A DNA stretch of 64,000 nt from contig CACYXR010000002.1 in NCBI GenBank assembly GCA_902778455.1, positions 62,001 to 126,000 on the forward strand, given 5' to 3'. The notes under the pieces are model-generated. The model searched no databases and was not told the DNA's origin. It saw nothing but the letters and a program-made list of their open reading frames with translations. Origin of the DNA: an uncultured Selenomonadaceae bacterium (lineage in GTDB: Bacteria > Bacillota > Negativicutes > Selenomonadales > Selenomonadaceae). This document shows, piece after piece, positions 1 through 8,900 of this stretch (the first letter of the stretch is position 1; each line of letters opens with the position of its first letter). The position numbers were made by a program, and so were the translations under genes.

Positions 1-36
1 AACAAGGCGCGAAAGGCGGCTGCTGTGGGAAAATAA
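1..36 (+). CDS. 3' end of an upstream gene (partial)
   Basis: The first 36 bases read as eleven codons (NKARKAAAVGK) followed by TAA, ending just before the ribosome site of the next gene. A basic, Ala/Lys-rich tail like this is common at protein ends but does not identify a family. Another frame is also open here, so this is only the most economical reading. Confidence 0.35.
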   Translation, partial: NKARKAAAVGK

Positions 37-53
37 TATCGGAGGGAATACTT

Positions 54-1388
54 TTGTTTCGACATTTTAAACCCGTGTGGTGGCAGATGTTTTGTACAAT
101 TATGGTGTGGACGCTTTTATCTGGCGCATGTTTTGCGACGGTAAAAGATATTCAACCGACGATGAAGCCGGACAAGACGCCGTCAACTGCAAGGAGCGGT
201 GCGAAAACGGAAGCTGCCTCGGAAAAACGCGGGCGTGTTCCGAAGGAAGAACCGATGATCCGCGTTGGATTAAGCGAAGGGCAGGCATCGGCCATTCTCA
301 CTGCGGATGACGCCTATGTTGTTCGCGATGCTTTGACGGGGCAAGGGCTCGACAAGTTTTCGGGTAACACTCTGACGACGATTACAGTCAAAGAAAAAAA
401 GCTTGCTATCAATGGCAAGGCAATTTCCGCCAAGGCGGTTCGTTTTTTGATTGCGGATTCCAGGACGATGCGCTATCTTTCTGTCGCCGGAAAGAAGTAT
501 CATGGAAATATTGTATTGACATTAGCGAAAGACGGGACAATTACCGTAATCAACGAAGTTAAGCTTGACGATTATATCGGAGGTGTCATTTCGGAGGAGA
601 TGAGCCCCAGTTGGCCGATGGAGGCGTTGAAAGCACAAGCGGTAGCCGCCAGGACGTTTGCAGTCTATTCATTGGGACTTCACAACGAGGACGGCTATGA
701 CGTTTGTGCGACGACGCATTGCCAAGTCTACGGCGGAATTGAATCGGAAAGTCCCGAGGGGCTTCGTGCGGTTTCGTCGACGCGCGGGGAGATAATGACG
801 TATCAAGGAAAGCCGATTTATGCGGCGTTCCATGCGTCTTCCGGTGGTATGACCGCAGGCAGTGAAGAAGCGGGGGGGATCGCGCTGCCCTATTTGAAAG
901 CAGTGCGAGATCCACTGGACAATGCTACGCCAAACCGGGAATGGCAGGTATCCATGACAGCAAAGGAACTTGCTTCGGATTTGGCAGCCGCCGGTTTTCG
1001 GGTTGGAACTTTGAAAGCAATTGAATTGACGCCGCTGAAAATCGGGGAAGGTGCGGCGGATCGTTACGCGTCCGGACGCCTGAAACAGATTCGTTTTATC
1101 GGTACGGCGCAAACCGTTGTTGTGCCCGGCCCGAAGCTTCGCTGGATTGTCGGGCTGCCAAGTACGTTGGCTGATATCCGCTATGGAACGGAGAAGAAAA
1201 CGATACCCAACGAAAAAGGCAAGATTGAGATTTCGGGGCCAGATACTGTAATTGTTTTTCAAGGTACCGGGCGCGGGCATGGAATCGGTTTTTCTCAATG
1301 GGGCGCAAAGGCGATGGCGGCAAAAAAGAAATACCGGGATATTTTGAGCCATTACTATAAGGACGTGGAATACTCCTTCTTATTTTAA
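54..1388 (+). CDS. SpoIID/LytB domain protein, exported
   Basis: This 444-residue protein starts at TTG, with GGAGGG about eight bases upstream. Residues 10-28 form a hydrophobic segment, so it is probably exported or anchored in the membrane. The SpoIID/LytB domain fills the C-terminal two thirds: the [29 protein letters not shown] block at about 172-205 holds the Glu that is catalytic in SpoIID of sporulating Firmicutes, and [10 protein letters not shown] lies near 409. SpoIID proteins are lytic transglycosylases acting on glycan strands lacking stem peptides. A low-complexity Lys/Ala/Thr stretch follows the signal. It runs into queA with a 17-base gap and probably shares its transcript. 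No other sporulation gene is in the window, so a general cell-wall role is likely (inference). Confidence 0.88.
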   Translation: MFRHFKPVWWQMFCTIMVWTLLSGACFATVKDIQPTMKPDKTPSTARSGAKTEAASEKRGRVPKEEPMIRVGLSEGQASAILTADDAYVVRDALTGQGLDKFSGNTLTTITVKEKKLAINGKAISAKAVRFLIADSRTMRYLSVAGKKYHGNIVLTLAKDGTITVINEVKLDDYIGGVISEEMSPSWPMEALKAQAVAARTFAVYSLGLHNEDGYDVCATTHCQVYGGIESESPEGLRAVSSTRGEIMTYQGKPIYAAFHASSGGMTAGSEEAGGIALPYLKAVRDPLDNATPNREWQVSMTAKELASDLAAAGFRVGTLKAIELTPLKIGEGAADRYASGRLKQIRFIGTAQTVVVPGPKLRWIVGLPSTLADIRYGTEKKTIPNEKGKIEISGPDTVIVFQGTGRGHGIGFSQWGAKAMAAKKKYRDILSHYYKDVEYSFLF

Positions 1389-1405
1389 AGGGGCATAAAA
1401 GAGGA

Positions 1406-2443
1406 ATGTTGTTATCGGATTTTGACTATGAACTGCCGGAAGAGCTGATTGCCCAGACACCGGTGGAGCCGCGCAATGCTTCGCGGCTGATGGTTCTCGA
1501 TCCTATAAAAAAAACAATCGAGCATCGTCATTTTTTTGAGTTGCAGCAGTTTCTTTCTCCGGGCGACACATTGATTTTCAACGATACGAGAGTGATTCCG
1601 GCACGTCTGATTGGACGCAAGGAGCCGACGGGCGCACGGGTGGAAGTTTTGCTTTTGCGTCGCGTTGAAGGCGATACTTGGGAGACATTGGTAAAGCCCG
1701 GAAAAAAAGCCTTACATGGAACGACGATACGCTTCAGCGATGAGATTTCCTGTGAAATTACGGGGCATACCGATTTCGGTGGTCGTCTGGTGACATTTCA
1801 TTATCAGGGGATTTTCGAGGAAATCCTTGACCGCTTGGGAGAAACGCCGCTTCCGCCCTATATCCATGAAGAACTGAAAGACCGCGAGCGATACCAAACA
1901 GTCTACTGCCGCGAATCCGGCTCGGCAGCCGCGCCTACTGCAGGGCTTCACTTTACGCCTGAGCAGATGGACGAACTAAAAAGATTTGGCGTGAATCTTG
2001 GTTTTTTGACCTTGCATGTCGGGCTCGGCACCTTTCGTCCGGTGAAGGTGGAGCGTATCGAGGAACACGTCATGCACAGCGAGTATTATTCTATCGGCGA
2101 GGATACGGCGAGATTGATCCGAGAGACGAAAGCAGCGGGAAAGCGTGTCGTGGCCGTTGGCACGACATCTATACGGACTTTGGAGTCGGCGGCTGTCGGA
2201 AAAAACGAGGTTTACGGAAAATCGGGAGAAACGAATATTTTCATTTATCCCGGTTATGACTTCAAAATTGTTGACGCCGTCGTCACGAATTTCCATCTCC
2301 CGAAATCGACGCTGATTATGTTGATCAGTGCGTTTGCGGGCAGAGAGTTTACGTTGGAGGCATATCGGGAAGCCGTGAAAGAGAAATACCGTTTCTTTTC
2401 TTTTGGGGACGCGATGTTCATTTCTCGTCCAAGGGAAAGGTAA
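1406..2443 (+). CDS. queA: tRNA preQ1(34) S-adenosylmethionine ribosyltransferase-isomerase
   Basis: QueA moves the ribosyl group of S-adenosylmethionine onto preQ1 in the tRNA wobble position, making epoxyqueuosine. The 345-residue length is normal for the family. The N-terminal [14 protein letters not shown] and [10 protein letters not shown] blocks, the central [13 protein letters not shown] motif near residue 170 and the C-terminal [16 protein letters not shown] block are family hallmarks. It starts at ATG 17 bases after the spoIID-like gene. The usual next gene, tgt, is not here: queA is followed by a terminator and the ECF genes. Confidence 0.96.
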   Translation: MLLSDFDYELPEELIAQTPVEPRNASRLMVLDPIKKTIEHRHFFELQQFLSPGDTLIFNDTRVIPARLIGRKEPTGARVEVLLLRRVEGDTWETLVKPGKKALHGTTIRFSDEISCEITGHTDFGGRLVTFHYQGIFEEILDRLGETPLPPYIHEELKDRERYQTVYCRESGSAAAPTAGLHFTPEQMDELKRFGVNLGFLTLHVGLGTFRPVKVERIEEHVMHSEYYSIGEDTARLIRETKAAGKRVVAVGTTSIRTLESAAVGKNEVYGKSGETNIFIYPGYDFKIVDAVVTNFHLPKSTLIMLISAFAGREFTLEAYREAVKEKYRFFSFGDAMFISRPRER

Positions 2444-2465
2444 TCGTTACAAATTATATCTTTAC

Positions 2466-2504
2466 CGTCAACGCAAGATTTTAATTGCGTTGACGTTTTT
2501 TTTT
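2466..2504 (+). terminator. Terminator after queA
   Basis: CGTCAACGCAA and TTGCGTTGACG form an 11-bp stem around a TTTTAA loop, followed by nine Ts. It ends the spoIID-queA transcript. Confidence 0.85.
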
Positions 2505-2513
2505 ATATATAAT
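2485..2513 (+). promoter_or_regulatory. Possible promoter of the ecfA1-ecfA2-ecfT-truA operon
   Basis: TTGCGT (2485-2490), a 17-base spacer and TATAAT (2508-2513). The -35 element lies inside the descending stem of the queA terminator, so the two signals overlap. The perfect -10 and spacing support it; the weak -35 limits confidence. Confidence 0.45.
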
Positions 2514-2574
2514 GTAGGGCGCATTGTAGAAATGCAACGCGGAAATTTTTATCGGGTACGAAGTTGCCCGGGGG

Positions 2575-3414
2575 ATGATGAAATTGGCTTTTATTGAAAT
2601 AGAGGACCTTTGCTTTTCCTATCCGTCGGAGCGAGGCGACAGGAGCATGGCTCTCGACCATGTGGATCTTTCGATTGAGGAAGGGGAGTTCGTCGCGATT
2701 CTCGGCACGAACGGCTCGGGGAAATCAACGCTGGCCAAACAGCTCAACGCGATTCTTTTGCCGACGTCCGGCGTGTGTCGAGTAGCAGGTATGGATACAA
2801 GGGCGGCGGAGCGTCTTTGGGATATCCGGCAGACCGTGGGCATGGTGTTCCAAAATCCAGACAATCAGATTATCGCGGCTATCGTCGAAGACGACGTCGC
2901 TTTCGGTCCCGAAAATCTTGGCGTGCCTTCCGATGAGATTCGCCGCCGCGTCGATGAGTCGTTGGCGGCGGTAGGTATGACGTCCTTTCGTGGTTTCGCA
3001 CCGCACCTTTTGTCCGGCGGACAGAAGCAGCGCGTCGCGATTGCTGGGACGTTGGCGATGAAGACGAAGTGCCTTGTATTGGACGAGCCTACGGCGATGC
3101 TTGATCCCGTCGGACGCAGGGAAGTGTTGGAAACGGTACGGCGACTTCACCGGGAATCGGGTATTACAGTGGTCTATATCACGCACTTTATGGAGGAAGC
3201 GGCTGCGGCTCAGCGTATCGTCGTGATGGAGGACGGCAAGATTGTTGAAGATGGGAGCCCGAAGGCTATTTTCGGCCGTGTGGACGCTATGCGAAAGCGC
3301 GGGCTTGACGTGCCGCTGGCGGCGGAGGTCGCCTGGAAACTCCAAAAGCAGGGAATCCAATTGCCGGAAAATATTGTGACAAATGAGGAATTGGCGGTGG
3401 CGTTATGCCGATAG
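2575..3414 (+). CDS. ecfA1: Energy-coupling factor transporter ATPase 1
   Basis: This is one of two ABC ATPases that power an ECF-type vitamin/metal importer, working with EcfA2 and EcfT on the cytoplasmic face. It has Walker A GTNGSGKST near residue 45, the Q-loop FQNPDNQI, the ABC signature LSGGQKQR and Walker B LVLDEPTAMLDP, followed by the switch His in YITHFMEEA. The 279-residue length is typical. Two ATGs in tandem sit right after GGGGG, and a TTG three codons in is also possible, so the exact start is uncertain by up to three codons. It overlaps ecfA2 by 10 bases. No substrate-binding S component is in the window, so this may be a shared (group II) module. Confidence 0.94.
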   Translation: MMKLAFIEIEDLCFSYPSERGDRSMALDHVDLSIEEGEFVAILGTNGSGKSTLAKQLNAILLPTSGVCRVAGMDTRAAERLWDIRQTVGMVFQNPDNQIIAAIVEDDVAFGPENLGVPSDEIRRRVDESLAAVGMTSFRGFAPHLLSGGQKQRVAIAGTLAMKTKCLVLDEPTAMLDPVGRREVLETVRRLHRESGITVVYITHFMEEAAAAQRIVVMEDGKIVEDGSPKAIFGRVDAMRKRGLDVPLAAEVAWKLQKQGIQLPENIVTNEELAVALCR

Positions 3415-4274
3415 AATTAAGGGACGTGACCTACACCTATATGAAGGGAACGCCCTTTGAACGGACGGCGCTCCAAAATGTTTCGTTGACGATTGCCGAC
3501 GGCTCTCTGACGGCGATTGCCGGTCATACGGGATCGGGAAAATCTACGCTCGTCCAGCATCTGAACGGTCTCCTGCACCCGACGAAGGGAGAGGTGCTGG
3601 TAGATGGCGTGAACCTTGCGGGAAAAAAGGAAGAAGCGGGGCTTGCGCGCCGCAAAGTCGGTATGGTGTTCCAGTATCCGGAGCAGCAGCTTTTCGAGGA
3701 AACGGTGGCGGCGGATATCGCCTTCGGACCGAAAAATCTGGAGCTTTCCGAGGACGAGGTCAACCGCCGCGTGCGTTCGGCGATGGAGTTCGTACAGCTT
3801 GACTATGAAACTTACAAGGATGTTTCTCCGTTTCGCCTCAGCGGCGGGCAAATGCGCCGCGTGGCAATAGCGGGCGTTTTGGCGTTGAAGCCTGATTATC
3901 TTGTGCTGGACGAACCTACGGCGGGTCTTGATCCGCAGGCGAGGGAAGAACTGCTGCGGCGGATTGTGGATTTGCACCGAAAGAAAAAACTCACGATTAT
4001 TGTCGTCTCGCACAATATGGAGGATATAGCCCGCATGGCGGAGCGCGTCGTTTTCATGCACGATGGTCATGTGCTGGTTGACGCGCCTCCGTCCAAGGCG
4101 TTTCTCGCCGATGAAAAAATGCGGGAGGCAGGGCTTACAGCTCCGCCCACGGTTGCCTTGCTTTCGATTCTTCGGGACAAAGGGCTTCAGGTGGATGCAG
4201 ATGCGTTCACGGCAGATGAGGCGGTCAAGCGGATTTTGAAAGCGATACAGAAAAAAGGAGGAGCGAAATGCTGA
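3405..4274 (+). CDS. ecfA2: Energy-coupling factor transporter ATPase 2
   Basis: This is the second ATPase of the ECF module and is expected to heterodimerise with EcfA1. It shows Walker A GHTGSGKST, Q-loop FQYPEQQLFE, signature RLSGGQMRRVAIAG and Walker B YLVLDEPTAGLDP with the switch His in VSHNMED. The FQYPEQQLF sequence is characteristic of EcfA2 rather than EcfA1. It overlaps the neighbours on both sides (10 bases with ecfA1, 7 bases with ecfT), which indicates translational coupling and equal expression. Confidence 0.94.
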   Translation: MPIELRDVTYTYMKGTPFERTALQNVSLTIADGSLTAIAGHTGSGKSTLVQHLNGLLHPTKGEVLVDGVNLAGKKEEAGLARRKVGMVFQYPEQQLFEETVAADIAFGPKNLELSEDEVNRRVRSAMEFVQLDYETYKDVSPFRLSGGQMRRVAIAGVLALKPDYLVLDEPTAGLDPQAREELLRRIVDLHRKKKLTIIVVSHNMEDIARMAERVVFMHDGHVLVDAPPSKAFLADEKMREAGLTAPPTVALLSILRDKGLQVDADAFTADEAVKRILKAIQKKGGAKC

Positions 4275-5071
4275 CGGACATTACCATCGGGCAGTTTTTT
4301 CCGGGCACGTCGATCTTGCATCGATTGGATCCACGGGCGAAGCTCCTGCTTTTGCTCGTTTTGATGGCAGCGATTTTCGTTTTCGACACGCCGGGCGGAT
4401 ACGCGGTTTTGACGGGGCTTGCTTTGTTGCTTGCGGCAACTTCGGGCGTTCCTTTGTCCATGTATTTTCGTTCGTTGCGCCCGCTTTGGTGGATTCTCGC
4501 GTTTACGTTTTTGATTCATCTTTGTGCGACGCCGGGCGAAGTGTTCTTTCATTTCTGGATTTTCGATATGACAAAAGAGGGGTTGTCGCGGGGCTTTTTT
4601 CTCTGTCTGCGGCTGACGCTTCTGATTTTGTTTTCGTCACTTTTGACCTTCACGACGTCGCCGCTTTCACTGACCGACGGCATGGAACGGCTCTTGCGCC
4701 CGCTGAAGGTCGTCGGCGTGCCCGCACACGAATTGGCAATGATGATGACGATTGCGCTTCGTTTCGTTCCGACGCTGATTGAGGAAACGGACACGATCAT
4801 GAAAGCGCAGCAGTCGCGCGGCGCGGATTTTTCGACTGGCAATGCGTTGAAGCGCGTCCGCCATCTTGTGCCGATTCTAGTGCCTTTGTTCATTTCCTCG
4901 TTCCGCAGGGCGGACGAATTGGCGACGGCGATGGAGGCGCGCTGCTATCGGGGCGGTGAAGGCCGTACGCGGATGAAGGAACTTCATGTCGGCGGCATCG
5001 ATTATGCGGCGGCGGGGGTGACCGCGCTGCTCTTTGCGGCTATGGGCGCGATGAAAATGGCAGGTATCTGA
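4268..5071 (+). CDS. ecfT: Energy-coupling factor transporter transmembrane protein
   Basis: EcfT is the membrane scaffold that couples ATP hydrolysis to toppling of the S component. The 267-residue protein has several hydrophobic segments (about 28-60, 70-90, 105-130 and the C-terminus) and the cytoplasmic coupling-helix region with the Ala-Arg-Gly-type signatures: SRGADF near 178 and MEARCYRGG near 220. The N-terminal SILHRLDPRAKL motif is also typical. It overlaps ecfA2 upstream and shares its final A with the start of truA, so the four genes form one operon. Confidence 0.93.
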   Translation: MLTDITIGQFFPGTSILHRLDPRAKLLLLLVLMAAIFVFDTPGGYAVLTGLALLLAATSGVPLSMYFRSLRPLWWILAFTFLIHLCATPGEVFFHFWIFDMTKEGLSRGFFLCLRLTLLILFSSLLTFTTSPLSLTDGMERLLRPLKVVGVPAHELAMMMTIALRFVPTLIEETDTIMKAQQSRGADFSTGNALKRVRHLVPILVPLFISSFRRADELATAMEARCYRGGEGRTRMKELHVGGIDYAAAGVTALLFAAMGAMKMAGI

Positions 5072-5874
5072 TGAAACGGGAGCACAAGGAAGAAATGAAG
5101 CGGCGGGCGCGGAATATCTGCCTGATTGTCGCGTATGACGGAACCGATTATCATGGGTTCCAACGTCAGACGCCGCCAGTTGTCGCGGTGCAGAATGTAT
5201 TGGAAGAAAAACTTTCGCGTGTGTTCGGCGACGCGGTGGAGCTGGCGGCCGCGGGACGGACGGATGCAGGCGTCCACGCAGCTGGGCAGGTCGTGAATTT
5301 TTTCACGGACGGAACGATTCCAATAGAGCGCGTACCTCGCGCAGTGAACAGCCTTTTGCCGCCTGATATTGTCGTTGACCGTGCCTTTGAGGCGGATCGG
5401 AATTTCAGCGCGCTCCATTCGGCAAAGGAAAAAACATATCACTATCGTATTTTGACGGGCGAGACGCCAAATCCGTTTCTTTGCCGCTACGCATGGCATA
5501 TCCGTCAGTCCCTGGACGTGACGGCTATGGAAAACGCGGCAAAAATTCTTTTGGGGACACACGATTTTTCTTCGTTCCGTGCAGCAGGCGGTGCGCCGAT
5601 ATCGCCGGTTCGTACGATGGCAAGAGCGGAGTGCATACGCAACGGATGGGAGATTTCGTTTGTTTTCACGGCGGACGGCTTCTTGTATCATATGGTGCGG
5701 AATCTTGTGGGCACATTGGCAGACGTAGGCAGGGGGTTACTTTCGCCCGAGAAGTTCGCGTTGATATTGGCGTCGAGGGATCGCCAAAGGGCAAGCGCAA
5801 CTGCGCCCGCATGCGGACTATGCCTGACACGGGTGGAATATGACGCAGACTGGTACGAACTGCCGGAGGATTGA
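5071..5874 (+). CDS. truA: tRNA pseudouridine(38-40) synthase
   Basis: TruA isomerises uridines 38-40 in the anticodon arm. The catalytic Asp is in GRTDAGVHA near residue 63; the YDGTDYHGFQRQ motif near the N-terminus and the C-terminal FLYHMVRNLVGTL block are also diagnostic. The 267-residue length is standard. The start ATG overlaps the ecfT stop by one base (TGATGA). A second in-frame ATG nine codons on is possible. The ecf-truA order is common in Firmicutes, where truA rides on the ecf operon. Confidence 0.95.
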   Translation: MKREHKEEMKRRARNICLIVAYDGTDYHGFQRQTPPVVAVQNVLEEKLSRVFGDAVELAAAGRTDAGVHAAGQVVNFFTDGTIPIERVPRAVNSLLPPDIVVDRAFEADRNFSALHSAKEKTYHYRILTGETPNPFLCRYAWHIRQSLDVTAMENAAKILLGTHDFSSFRAAGGAPISPVRTMARAECIRNGWEISFVFTADGFLYHMVRNLVGTLADVGRGLLSPEKFALILASRDRQRASATAPACGLCLTRVEYDADWYELPED

Positions 5875-5901
5875 TATCAAATACGTGGAGACGCTATTCT
5901 C

Positions 5902-5929
5902 TTGCTTTTTCCTGCATTTGGGGTATAAT
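5902..5929 (+). promoter_or_regulatory. Promoter of the large activase gene
   Basis: TTGCTT (5902-5907), a 16-base spacer and a perfect TATAAT (5924-5929) lie about 70 bases before the TTG start of the activase gene. Confidence 0.6.
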
Positions 5930-5995
5930 AGATTCATTAAATATGAAGAAAATTCATTTTGCAATCCATGAATTTTTTGCAGGTGGTGCAGGGAG

Positions 5996-8900
5996 TTGGC
6001 TTCGGCTTTAAGCGTCGGAATTGACATCGGTTCCACGACAATCAAGGTCGTGGTTTTGAACCAGGCTAAGGAAATCATTTATAAAAAATATGCGCGTCAT
6101 TTTTCGGAAATCAGCAAGGCGTTGCATGAGAATTTGTCGGCGCTGCGGGACGTCGTTGGCTCGCGGCGTTTTTCCTTTGCTCTGACGGGGTCGGCGGGCA
6201 TGGGCGTCGCGCAGCGTGTCGGGCTTCCGTTCGTGCAGGAGGTCATCGCTTGCGCGTCAGCGGTGAAGTCGCTGATACCGCAGACGGATACGGCAGTGGA
6301 GCTCGGCGGCGAGGACGCGAAAATCACTTATTTCGGCGGCGCGTCGGAGCAGCGCATGAACGGCGTCTGCGCGGGCGGCACCGGCTCCTTTATCGACCAC
6401 ATGGCGGCTCTTCTCTCGACAGATGCGCTGGGGTTAAACGCGTTGGCGGAAAAAGGACGGCAAATTTATACCATCGCTTCCCGCTGCGGCGTCTTTGCGA
6501 AGACGGATATTCAGGCACTGATCAACGACGGTGTGGAAAAAGCTGATATCGCGCTTTCGATTTTCCAGGCGGTGGTCAACCAGACCATCGGCAATCTCGC
6601 GCAGGGGCGTCCTATCAGCGGGCATATCGCGTTTTTGGGCGGGCCGCTTTATTTCCTGTCCGAACTGCGCAAACGCTTTATTGAAACTTTGAAGCTGACG
6701 CCGGATGAAGTCATGCCGGTCAAGGACGGTTGTTATTTTGTGGCGATGGGCGCGGCCCTTTCCGAAGACGGCGAGGATATGGATTTTTGCCGTCTCGCGA
6801 AAAGTATTGAATGCGCAAGGGAAGATGCGGCGATGCAGACGCGTTCTTCGACTTTTGTGTTGTTCCGCGACGCGAAGGAATACGAAAATTTTCGGAACCG
6901 TCATGATAAAGATCGTGTGCCGAGAGGGGAGCTTTCCTCTTATCTGGGCCCCCTGTATCTCGGAATCGACGCGGGGTCGACGACGACAAAGCTCGCCGTA
7001 ATCGGCAAGGACAAGGAGCTTTTGTATACGGCATACGGCAGCAATGAAGGGCTGCCGCTTCAGACTGTCATTAAAGAATTACGGGCGTTTTATGCTGAAA
7101 TGCGCCCCGGTCAGTATATTGCGTCGGTGATGACGACAGGCTACGGTGAGGGCATTGTCAAGGCGGCGATTCATGCCGACGGCGGCGAGGTCGAAACTTT
7201 CGCACACCTTCATGCGGCGCAGGAGTTTTGCCCTGAGGTCAGTTTCGTGTTGGATATCGGCGGGCAGGACATGAAATGCTTTTTCGTCCATCAGGGCAGT
7301 ATCGGCAATATCACGTTGAACGAGGCGTGCTCGGCAGGGTGCGGTTCGTTTATCCAGAATTTTGCTCAAGGGCTTTCGATGACAACGGAGGAATTTGCGG
7401 CAAAGGCTATCGATTCGCGGGAGCCTGTAGATCTCGGCACGCGCTGTACGGTTTTCATGAATTCCCGTGTCAAACAGGCGCAGAAAGAAGGCGCCCCCGT
7501 CAGCGACATTTCGGCGGGGATTGCGATTTCGGTCATCAAGAATGCACTGTTCAAGGTCATGCAGCTTCGCGATGTGAAGTCGCTCGGCGAGCATATTGTC
7601 GTACAGGGCGGTACGTTTTACAATGACGCGGTGCTTCGTGCGCTGGAAGTCCTGCTGCAGCGCGACGTCATTCGCCCTGATATCGCTGGCGTCATGGGGG
7701 CGTACGGCGCGGCGATTCTCGCGCTGGAAAGCGGCGTGGAGAAGTCGTCAGTGCTTTCCGCGGATGCGTTGGACGCGTTTTCCGTGGAGACAAATTCTTA
7801 TCGCTGCAAAGGGTGCGGCAACCAATGCCTGATTACCGCGTCCACGTTCTCGGACGGCGGAAAGTATTTTTCGGGCAACCGTTGTGAGCGCGGTATCGGA
7901 AAGCAACGCTCCGAGAGCAAGGTGCCCAGCATCTATCAATATAAATATGATCGGCTGTTCAACTATTACCAGCCGCTTGAAAATGCGAAGCGGGGCAAGA
8001 TTGGGATTCCGCGTGTGCTCAATATGTACGAGGACTATCCGTTCTGGTTCACGTTCTTCACGAAGCTCGGTTATGAGGTCGTACTATCAGGCAAGACCTC
8101 TGTCCGAACCTATTATCGCGGCATGGCGACGGTGCCGTCGGATTCACTCTGCTATCCGGCGAAGCTGGTTCACGGGCATATCGTCGACCTCGTCGAGCGG
8201 GGGGTGCCGAAGATTTTCTACCCGTGTATTCCTTACAATATGGAGGACAAGGCGCATCCCTCGGATGACCATTACAGCTGCCCTGTGGTGGCGTCCTACG
8301 CGGAGAATATCCGCGGCAATATGGATGTGCTTCGGGAAAAGGGAATACGGTTCATGCAGCCGTTCCTGCCGATTTACGACGAAAAACGCATGGTCGAACG
8401 GCTGACGGAGGAACTGGCGGAGGAGCATCTCGGAAAAGATGAGATTGCCGAGGCGGTCAAGGCGGCGTACGCGGAGCTGGCGCATTATAAGGAAGACGTG
8501 CGTACTTACGGGAAGCAGATTCTCGAACTGGTCGAGCGTGAGCATTTGCCCGCGATTTTGCTGGCGGGTCGTCCGTATCATATCGATCCGGAAATCAATC
8601 ACGGCATTCCGGAGATGATCCAGTCCTACGGTTTGCCCGTGCTCTCGGAGGATATGGTCTACCGCTTGCCGGTGGAAAGCGATGACACGTTGGGTATTGT
8701 CAATCAATGGAGTTATCATGCGCGTCTTTATCATGCAGCAAGCTTCGCCGCGAGCCACGACAATATAGCTTTGATCCAGTTCAGCTCCTTCGGCTGCGGG
8801 CTGGACGCGATTACCACGGGACAGGTCAAGGAAATTTTAGAGGCACATCATCGCCTTTATACGATGATTAAACTGGACGAGGTCTCGAACCTAGGCGCGG

